This document shows, one piece after another, positions 22,659 to 31,551 of a stretch of 64,000 nt of DNA (its first letter is position 1; each line of letters opens with the position of its first letter). The notes beneath the pieces are model-generated. The model saw only the letters and a list, made by a program, of their open reading frames with translations. It did not search any database and had not been told where the DNA came from. This DNA is from Ilex aquifolium (Eukaryota > Streptophyta > Magnoliopsida > Aquifoliales > Aquifoliaceae): contig OX637394.1 in assembly GCA_951799425.1 (NCBI GenBank), positions 41,713,642-41,777,641 on the forward strand, given 5' to 3'. Position numbers and translations under genes: made by a program.

Positions 22659-24233
22659 GGGTGTGTTTGATAACCTAACTTAAGTCTTAAAACTGAACTC
22701 TTTCAGTGCTTAATGAATTAAGCTCGTTTGATAACCCAATATTACAACTCCTTAATAAAATAAGTGCCTCCTAAATGCAAGACAAAATTTTAAGTAGCTC
22801 TTCACCTACTTAATATTGAAGACTGAATACGCTTAACAACTAGGTTTTTTAATAAAATTTTATTTGACAATTTTACCCCAATAGTTTCACATCCCTATCA
22901 CATATCTCCTTCATCGCCTCTACGTCTTCTCCACAAACTCAGACTTCTTCGTTGCCTCTGCCAGCGCCATCCAACAAACACAGGTATGTTCTTCTTATTT
23001 TCTTCCTCCATTCTTCCTCTTTTCTTCTTGATACAACAACACACAAGCAAAAACGTGAACGACCAGCAACCAGACACCTCCATCCACCAAAATCAGCCTC
23101 CACCACACCGACGGCCTAGCCTCTGCCCACATAGCAACCAGACATCCACCGACTGCCCAGCGACAAAAATCCACCGACTGCCCAACTGAAAAAAAAAAAA
23201 AAAAATTCACCAATTGCCCAACTAGCAAGCCACTGCCGTCCCACCTTCAGCAGTAACCTAGCCGACAGCAACACAAACACCCATCAACCAACCTCAATCA
23301 TCGCCTACCCATCAACCTCAATCCTCCTCACCGACAAACAACACAAACATCCACTGTCCATCACCGACAAATCAACCCACTGCCCATCACCGACAACCTC
23401 AATCCTAAAATACCCAGCCCATCACCAACAGCCTCACCCACAAACACCCAGCCATAACATATTTATTTATGAACTACTGAATTTTCATGAGACTCCACAT
23501 TTATTATACTTCCTTACCTAATCAATTCCTTCCCAACCTTAACATTGCGATACTATTGTCTTATAATGTGAGTATCAATCCTCACGCATAGCCCAGGTGA
23601 AGTAGGGTTGAACTTGAAATGAATTACAAACTCGAATGTTATGATTTTGATTTTTTTATGGTTATTTTTATATTTATTTAGATTTGTAATTAATAGGTTA
23701 TTGTAGATACTCTGAATTTACAATCTTGGGTTCAATGTGGTCTTGGATACTCTGATTTTTTTTATGTTTTATTTTGTTGTGGTGGTGTTGTTTGTTTTTG
23801 TCATTGAGTGTGTTTTTGCTGTTTTAAGTTTGTTCAATTTTGGGATTCATTTTTTTTGTTTGTATGTTGCCTGTTTGATTTGTTGCTTCAAAGAAAATAC
23901 ACAGGTGTGTTTGTATCCAAAATTTTGACAATTTTTTGAAAATACTTGTTGCTTCATTTTTTGAAAATTTTGCCTGTTTTAAGTTTGTTTGATTTGTTGC
24001 TTCAAAGAAAATACACAAGTGTGTTTGTATTGATGTGTCTTGGTGTGTGAAAAAACAAACCTTACATATCTTGTTGCTCTGTTTTTTTTTTTTGGTTATT
24101 GGTTAATTGCCTTGTGTTCTTCAATTCTTGCAATCATCAATTTTTTTGTATACTAGTGGGTCACGATAATAATTTGACAATGTTAAACAACACCATATAG
24201 ACTGATATTCTGTTAAAAAATGGTTATGTAGGG

Positions 24234-25120
24234 ATGACTTCTAGTGATGGTGCTAGAGCAAATTGGAAGGATCCAGATTTGTGTCTGCAAGAATCATCTG
24301 ATAAAGGAAGAAATAGAGGTAGCATGAAAAAAGAATCTTGGGATTATATGAGGGTAGCTTTAAAGGAGCGGAAGAATGTTGACTTCTCCGAGAAACAATT
24401 GAAGAATCAGTGGGAATATCTAAGAACAAAATATGGAATATGGTCAAAAATAATATCAAAAACTGGAAATAGTTACGATCCAGAAACAAATACTATAAAT
24501 TGGAGTTCAACAGAATGGGAAGAGTATATAAAGGTATTAATTTATTCATTGTTAATTATTCTTATAGAACTATAATACAAATAGTTCTTGAGCTTTTTTA
24601 TATTTTTATGTCACAGGCTAATCCAGATGCAAAGCAATTTTGCTATAATGGACTACAGTATGCAAATGAGTTAAAAATTTTGTTTGATGGTTTTAGAGCA
24701 ACTGGAAAAAATTCATGGGGTCCATCGAAGGAAGGGTTGCCAACGGATATGGTCGGCTCGCAGTCACAAACACCGATTAATGTTGACGTTGAATCTGTTG
24801 AGATACCTTCTTCACCAAAGGATGTGACAAAACAAGACAATAAACGTCAAAATAAAAGTAAACATAGTGACCTTGATGAACAACTATTTGAAGCTCTTAA
24901 GACATTACAAAATGCCGACGGACCAAGTATAGAAGAATGCAATCGTATTTTGGATGAGATGCAGCTTTTTGAAATGAGTGATCCATTGTATTTTGTTGCG
25001 TGTAGTGTTTTTTGTGAGAGTAAAGCACACAGGGAGCAGTGGATGTTATTATGTCAAAAACAAGAAGTAGTTAGAAAGACGTGGATAGAAATGAATGGCA
25101 AGAAACTAAAGTTGCTTTGA
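24234..25120 (+). CDS. Myb/SANT-like DNA-binding protein of the Harbinger element, module 1
   Basis: Two exons, 24234-24533 and 24617-25120, joined across an 83-nt intron with GT...AG borders, give about 267 residues. The intron splits the Myb/SANT-like domain (PF12776 type): KKESWDYMRVAL, KQLKNQWEYLR, WEEYIK, then ANPDAKQF. The C-terminal part is a Ser/Lys-rich linker and an acidic end (LDEQLFEALKTLQN). In PIF/Harbinger systems this protein binds the element ends and brings the transposase to the nucleus. The N-terminal part of the domain is short against family members, so a few residues may be lost. No stop or frameshift. It is not a host trihelix gene in my view, because the transposase follows directly. 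Confidence 0.78.
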
Positions 25121-25379
25121 ATTTTAGGAATTACTAGAAGTTATGAGTATTATTTTTATAGGAAGAATTTATGACTATTTTGAATGTGAAAGATTGTTTA
25201 AATTTATTTGTTTTATAATTTTTGCAATAGTTTCAATAAGTATATCATACATTGATGGCATTGTTATTGTTGAAATTATATGTAGTGATTTTTGAATGTT
25301 AATTATTTTGGAAGCTGACATACATAGTTAAATTGTCTTATGTTAGACTGATTAAATTTTATTAATATTGTCCAACAAC

Positions 25380-26726
25380 ATGTTGTCTGAAAAACAGAAG
25401 CGTGCATTGAAGGTTGTTGTGACTTCTTTGATATTGAAAATATTGAGGAAAAAACGTGTTGGAAGGAGGCCAGACACTGATGGTTTGCTTTGTGGGTCTG
25501 AATATTTAAATGAAATACTTGATGGTAATCCAAGTCATTGTCAAGAGATGTTAAGGATGAAAAAATAAGTTTTTATAAGTTTATGTAGTCATTTTCGAAA
25601 TAGAGGGTGGCTTGAAGATAGTCGTTATGTATCCATAGAAGAGAAGATGACAATGTTTCTCATAACATTGAGTCATAACATACGAAATCGTTTTGTGAAA
25701 CGAAGATTCAATCATTCAACACAAACAATACATAAATACTTCCATGAAGTATTATATGCTATGCTCCATTTTTCAAAAGAGATGATTGTCCCAACAACTA
25801 CGAATTCAGTGAATCACATAACTCATCACCGTCGGCTCAGTGGAATTTTTAAGGTATTTTTTTTCGTTTTATTTTAACTTCATAGGATATATAATGATTT
25901 ATAGCTTTTTAAAATTCTAACATTTATAATAACATATTTATTTTTCAAAGGGTGCGGTGGGTGCACTTGATTGAACTCTTATTTCTGTTGTTATATCACT
26001 AGACGAACAAGTTCCATACAGAGGAAGAGGCTAAGGAGAATGTTTTCAAAATGTACTTGCTATATGTAATTTTGACCTTGTGTTCACATTTGTCTGGGCA
26101 GGTTGGGAAGAGGTAACACATGACTCAAGAGTTCTAAAAGAAACTATGAGTGATCCAGCTAATAATTTCTCAATTCTTCCTCCAGGTTAGATTAAAATAT
26201 TTAATTAATGTTACAAAATATTTATGTAGATAATTTATTTTATATTATTCGTGCAGATAAATACTTTTTATGCGATGCGGCATATACATATACACATGGA
26301 TTTATGTCATCCTATCGTAATGTGCGGTATTGGTTGTCTGATTTTCAAAATCTTCGTCCAAGAACAAAAGAAGAGTTATTCAACCAAACACATGCTAAGT
26401 TAAGAAATGTGATTGAACGTGCTTTTGGAGTATTGAAAGCTCGTTTTCGGATACTAAAAAAGATGTCATCATATTCTTTTGTTGTACAAAAGAATATTGT
26501 AATTGCTTGTATAAGCATACACAATTTTATCCGACGAACCCGTATCACAAATGCTTTTTTGGACCAGTTTAATGATGTCAATGCTGCTTATGACAATCCC
26601 CATCAAAATTTGCATACTTCAACTAGCTTGGAAGCTAGAGGAGGAAGGACACAAGCTGATCAAATTTTTATGCTCAATTTGCATGAACAAATTGCTCAAC
26701 AACTAAACTCTTCATTTGTATCGTAG
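25380..26726 (+). pseudogene. PIF/Harbinger DDE transposase, module 1, three internal stops
   Basis: DDE_Tnp_4-type transposase with exons 25380-25853, 25951-26185 and 26257-26726 (GT...AG introns conserved in module 2). Stops break it at TAA 25566-25568 in exon 1, at TGA 25972-25974 directly after the first catalytic Asp (GALD), and at TAA 26032-26034. Module 2 has sense codons at all three places. The third exon is open, with CDAAY, the ERAFGVLK motif of the catalytic Glu, and a C-terminus 12 residues longer than in module 2. It cannot make active enzyme. Confidence 0.88.
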
Positions 26727-26760
26727 TTGTAATTTTCAAAATTTATGACAATTGGTAGTT

Positions 26761-27049
26761 ATAAGTGATTAATTTAACTTAAATTAATTTTATTATCATG
26801 TTTGTTAAATGTAGACTACAATATGATAATAGTTATTATGATTTATGTAATGAATTAAATTGATTTGATATATTGTCATTTTTTATTTTTTAGTAAATGT
26901 AATTTTTTTATTAAGTTCAGAAATTTTTTTCATAAATATTTGGAAATTATATAAAATTTTTATATTTTCGGACATACTTGATTTTTTTTTTTTTTAACGA
27001 TTTACATAAAAGTTACCTTTCAAATAGTTTGTTTAGCATTAATTTTAAA
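26761..27049. other. AT-rich spacer
   Basis: No gene seen. Bounded on the right by ttttaaa (27043-27049), the likely target duplication of the next MITE. Confidence 0.5.
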
Positions 27050-27626
27050 GGTGAGACTATTTCCATCCCTTAAATTTCCTTTTCTACCCCATTTAAGCAT
27101 GTTACTTCAAACTAGTAAGTTGACTCCATCTGTACTCATCTCATCAGTTATTAAACTCACATCATCTATATTTACTAATTAAAAACTAAATTTATTCAAT
27201 TTTATTTCAACCTATTATGTAGGTAATGATCAAAATTTTATTTCGGTGTATTATTTTGGTAAGAAAATATTTTAAAAATAGAATAAAAATAAATAAAAAT
27301 TTAATAATTTACTTTTACAATATTAGTCTAAATATACCAAGCTACCTTAAAACACCTCAAAATAGTCCAAAAACATTGGTAAAAATATGTCAAAATATCT
27401 CAAAACACTTCAAAATATTCTAGAACACCTCGGAACATTGAAATTTCGCTTCAATTACTATTTTTCGGTTTGAAATATATATTTAATAGTTTAATTGTAT
27501 ATATATAAATGAGATAAATTTAGTCATTAATGGTGTGAGTATAGCTGAGGTAAACTTAACAGTTTGAAGTAAGAGGACTAAATGGGATAGAAAATGAGAG
27601 TTAAGGGGTGGGAATGACCACCCTAG
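27050..27626. mobile_element. MITE with long imperfect inverted ends, module 1
   Basis: About 577 bp. The first about 110 bases and the reverse complement of the last about 100 bases match imperfectly (for example ccccatttaagcatgttacttcaaact against cccatttagtcctcttacttcaaact, shortened here). The centre is AT-rich and non-coding. Flanks share ttttaaa (27043-27049 and 27627-27633). Long ends with a target duplication of 7-9 bp suggest a Mutator-like MITE; the family is not certain. Confidence 0.6.
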
Positions 27627-28054
27627 TTTTAAATTATACGATTCAAACAATTTCTTCAAGATTTAAATTAGGAGCCTATACAATTTCTATATAAGCCGAA
27701 CATATAAAATCTAGCACCCTACAGTTTCCACACAGACCACCATAGTCAACTATAAAAGGGTAGTACCAAAGACACAGATTTCTGTATTGAAAATCCGTTA
27801 GTCATTCTGTCTCATAAGTTTCTATTCTCTATTCAATGTCTCACCTCTCTTTCTCTCTCACCCTCTTCATGATCTCCCTTTCATTAGCCGTGAAACACTG
27901 GAAAGACCTAAAAAAACCCAAGGTCCAAACCCAAAGTTGCTGGCAGGGCTATGGAAGCAACCGAGCTTTTGACCCAACCCATGCATTTTTCAGAAATTAT
28001 GCACAAAAGGGGGTCGGTTTCAAAATATTTCCCAAACCCATGCACTTTTAAAAA

Positions 28055-28146
28055 CGTCAGATGGACTGACGCCTTTTGTTAAAAACGTCAGTCCATCTGA
28101 CGTTTTTAAAACAACACTGCCTTAAGAGACGTCAGATGGACTGACG
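28055..28146. repeat. Three CGTCAG-N5-CTGACG hairpin units, left TIR
   Basis: Units at 28055-28071 (loop atgga), 28086-28102 (loop tccat) and 28130-28146 (loop atgga). Each is a 6-bp stem with a 5-nt loop, and loop orientation alternates. Neighbouring units can also pair with each other along their full 17 bases. TGACG is the core bound by plant TGA-type bZIP factors, so the units may be either transposase or bZIP sites. Confidence 0.8.
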
Positions 28147-28303
28147 CTTCTAAGCCTCCTCCACCACCGCCTTATACTATGAAAGTTCAAGCAAGACTGA
28201 CTCTGTGCTCACAACAATGGCTAATGTTGTAAATAATTTTACAACTCTTGGTCTCAAGCAAGAGACCAACCATTAAAATTTATAAATAATTAAATTAATA
28301 TTA

Positions 28304-29845
28304 GTTTGGGTAATTATAATAACTGACTGCCCCCTAAATTTTCTCTCGAGTTTTTATTTAGTCCCATAAATTTTTATTGTTTTAATTTAATCCATCAATT
28401 TTATTTCAATTAAATCATTTCATTAATTTTCATTGTTCGACTACAATAATATTTTCGTTTTCGACTTATAACATTAATTTTCATTTTTCGACTTACTTTT
28501 AAAAATTTTCGACTTACAATAATATTATAAAATTTATAAATAATTAATATTAATTTATAAATTAATATTAGTTTGGGTAATTATAATAACTGCCCCCTAA
28601 ATTTTCTCTCGAGTTTTTATTTAGTCCCATAAATTTTTAATGAAATGATTTAATTGAAATAAAATTGATGGATTAAATTAAAACAATAAAAATTTATGGG
28701 ACTAAATAAAAACTCGAGAGAAAATTTAGGGGGTAGTTATTATAATTACCCAAACTAATATTAATTTATAAATTAATATTAATTATTTATAAATTTTATA
28801 ATATTATTGTAAGTCGAAAATTTTTAAAAGTAATTCGAAAAATGAAAATTAATCTTGTAAGTCGAAAACGAAAATATTATTTTAGTCGAACAATGAAAAT
28901 TAATGAAATGATTTAATTGAAATAAAATTGATGGATTAAATTAAAACAATAAAAATTTATGAGACTAAATAAAAACTCGAGAGAAAATTTAGGGGGCAGT
29001 TATTATAATTACCCAAACTAATATTAATTTATAAATTAATATTAATAATTTATAAATTTTATAATATTATTGTAAGTCGAAAATTTTTAAAAGTAATTCG
29101 AAAAATGAAAATTAATCTTGTAAGTCGAAAACGAAAATATTATTGTAGTCGAACAATGAAAATTAATGAAATGATTTAATTGAAATAAAATTGATGGATT
29201 AAATTAAAACAATAAAAATTTATGGGACTAAATAAAAACTCGAGAGAAAATTTAGGGGGCAGTTATTATAATTACCCAAACTAATATTAATTTATAAATT
29301 AATATTAATTATTTATAAATTTTATAATATTATTGTAAGTCGAAAATTTTTAAAAGTAAGTCGAAAAATGAAAATTAATCTTATAAGTCGAAAACGAAAA
29401 TATTATTGTAGTCGAACAATGAAAATTAATGAAATGATTTAATTGAAATAAAATTGATGGATTAAATTAAAACAATAAAAATTTATGGGACTAAATAAAA
29501 ACTCGAGAGAAAATTTAGGGGGCAGTCAGTTATTATAATTACCCAAACTAATATTAATTTATAAATTAATATTAATTATTTATAAATTTTATAATATTAT
29601 TGTAAGTCGAAAATTTTTAAAAGTAAGTCGAAAAATGAAAATTAATCTTATAAGTCGAAAACGAAAATATTATTGTAGTCGAACAATGAAAATTAATGAA
29701 ATGATTTAATTGAAATAAAATTGATGGATTAAATTAAAACAATAAAAATTTATGGGACTAAATAAAAACTCGAGAGAAAATTTAGGGGGCAGTCAGTTAT
29801 TATAATTACCCAAACTAATATTAATTTAATTATTTATAAATTTTA
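28304..29845. repeat. Tandem and inverted 263-267 bp repeats inside the foldback element
   Basis: The phrase cccaaactaatattaat starts at 28749, 29012, 29275, 29542 and 29809, a period of 263-267 bp. The reverse complement occurs at about 28304 and 28571. The orientation switches near 28638. No open frame of note. The units are nearly identical to each other, so the array was amplified recently. Confidence 0.85.
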
Positions 29846-29972
29846 ATGGTTGGTCTCTTGCTTGAGACCAAGAGTTGTAAAATTATTTACAACATTAGCC
29901 ATTGTTGTGAGCACAGAGTCAGTCTTGCTTGAATTTTCATAGTATAAGGCGGTGGTGGGGGAGGCTTAGAAG

Positions 29973-30141
29973 CGTCAGTCCATCTAACGTCTCTTAAGGC
30001 AGTGTTGTTTTAAAAACGTCAGATGGACTGACGTTTTTAACAAAAAGCGTCAGTCCATCTGACGTTTTTAAGCTGAGTTTTGGGCTTAAAAACGTCAGAT
30101 GGACTGACGCCTTTTGGCTAAAAACGTCAGTCCATCTGACG
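29973..30141. repeat. Five CGTCAG-N5-CTGACG hairpin units, right TIR
   Basis: Units at 29973-29989 (one base off, ctaacg), 30017-30033, 30048-30064, 30093-30109 and 30125-30141, with loops tccat and atgga alternating. The right TIR has two more units than the left. Confidence 0.8.
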
Positions 30142-30243
30142 TTTTTAAAAGTGCATGGGTTTGGGAAATATTTTGAAACCGACCCCCTTTTGTGCATAAC
30201 TTGTGAAAAATGCATGGGTTGGGTCAAAAGCTCGGAAGCAACC

Positions 30244-31551
30244 ACCCTTTGGCAATTTACACCAGTTGATTGGTTCACTAATTATCACAACAATGCTTTG
30301 AGAGACCTGGCCAAGAATTATTGAACCCCTTATGCACCACTTACAAGTAGGTGTGAGGTTTCTCGTGTACTTGTTTCAGAGTGTTGATCTACATTATGAT
30401 ACCTTTTTTTATAGTTCAATTAAATTATTTAATTACTTTACGAAAATCAATTAGGTGAGATTCATGTTCTGATCAAGAAAGTTAATTACTTTGGATTCCA
30501 AATCAATGTAAATCATAGGATCGATTGGTCCCACAAACTTTTAATAAATATGTGATGACTATCAATGTGTCACATTATTTAGGATCTAAAATTTGATAAA
30601 AGTGTGGGTGAATAATCATATAAAAAATTAGGCAATTCTAACCCTTTAATTCCTTATCGAGTTTGTGTCGTTTTTATGTATCGTGTTGAAAACTATCACC
30701 CTTATTTCAAGTATATCGACTAGAAAACAACAATTTTGAGACAAAAAACTTGTATATTCGAAACTAAAAGGGGACCTCTTCAGTTTTTAACATAAATAAT
30801 TGAGTCTCAAAAAGTCAAGCATGTGAAGAAAGTCGGACTTACCTGCTATTATATTAGTAAATGACGTTTAAGCTTGACTAATAAGATAGAAATGACTTTT
30901 CTTGCTTCTTGCTTTTCAGCCTTTTTACTAATAAGGTGCTTGTTACGAATTACTCATTCTTCCATTGGGGATAGGTACACGAACAATAACTCTAAACGTC
31001 ACACATCCGTTGCCTACCTACCGTTTAGGTGGTACTAATGAAATCTAGGATTATTGTGCCCTTAACAAGATCACAGTAAATAATCGCTATCCTTTAACAA
31101 GGATAGATGTGTGATTCTCATTTGACTAGTTGAGGGAACCCGTTACTTCACCAAGATAGACTTAAAGTTGAGAAACCACCAAGTGGTGGAAGGCGTTGGA
31201 AGACCGCGTTGAATTGTTATTCCGCAAATTCTTACATTATTGGCTTCATAACCCGTCTAACCTGCCCGTTTGCTACTTCTAATTCTATGCCATGTAGTTC
31301 TTTTGCTTACCCAAAATTTTTCTCCTACCAACATAATAAAATATGAGCAATGCTATTGGGACGAAATTGAACTTCACAGTGGCCCAATGAGAATCAGGCG
31401 GCTATATTTCATCCGCATTATTGTTGCAAACCCAGTGCCAACATCTAGAAATTGAATCATGTTCACACGGGCTTCACATCGTGACTATAATGTAAGCTTT
31501 TCACATGTTAATCTGCCATTCATGTTTGTGACTGCTTTGAAAAGGGAAAAA
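30244..31551. other. Upstream region of RLP-A with a gypsy RT relic
   Basis: Non-coding, and aligned to 50367-52002. A 328-bp segment present in modules 2 and 3 (module 2: 51483-51810) is missing at about 31360; the join has the 4-base overlap ttgg. I see no convincing TATA box. Confidence 0.7.
31049..31165 (+). pseudogene. Relic of Ty3/gypsy reverse transcriptase, module 1
   Basis: Reads DYCALNKITVNNRYPL-TRID, then after a stop and shift GTRYFTKIDLK. These are the consecutive RT motifs of gypsy elements. Flanks show no LTR. The same relic sits in modules 2 and 3, so it predates the duplication. Confidence 0.75.

Larger units (their letters stand above)
22659..26760 (+). mobile_element. PIF/Harbinger-type DNA transposon, module 1 (ends approximate)
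   Basis: The gene pair (Myb/SANT-like protein and DDE transposase, same strand, 247 bp apart) is the hallmark of plant PIF/Harbinger elements. The left limit is my guess from a terminal-like stretch, gggtgtgtttgataacc, near 22659, with a second gtttgataac nearby. I could not find its inverted partner to the right, so the true ends are unknown. 22900-23460 is a Pro/Thr-coding-like low-complexity repeat (cccatcaccgac type) without a gene. Confidence 0.6.
15008..27962. repeat. Tandem module 1, central block (copy of 37397-50366)
   Basis: About 12.95 kb that aligns along its whole length with module 2, with scattered single-base changes and small indels. The left edge is the gypsy target site; the right edge is the Mutator-like insertion site. 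It contains the SINE, the candidate exons, the Harbinger pair and the MITE listed separately. Confidence 0.93.
27963..30233. mobile_element. Mutator-like foldback element with hairpin-bearing TIRs
   Basis: 2271 bp. The ends are gagcttttgaccc and its exact inverse, and the 10-bp target duplication is ggaagcaacc (27953-27962 and 30234-30243). Module 2 has the empty site once at 50357-50366, so the borders are exact. The terminal inverted repeats are about 350 bp or more and carry eight CGTCAG-N5-CTGACG units. The middle is a tandem repeat of 263-267 bp with its own inversion. There is no transposase. A 9-11 bp duplication and long TIRs are typical of Mutator-like elements, so I place it there; it would depend on a helper. 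Confidence 0.88.

Noticed and set aside
22986..23189. Pro/His-rich small protein, also at 45280-45627
   Set aside because: Low-complexity repeat of cccatcaccgac type, with frame lengths differing between modules; no sign of selection.
28304..29845. Centromeric-type satellite
   Set aside because: The array is inside a 2.3-kb element with TIRs and a target duplication, and has only about six units.
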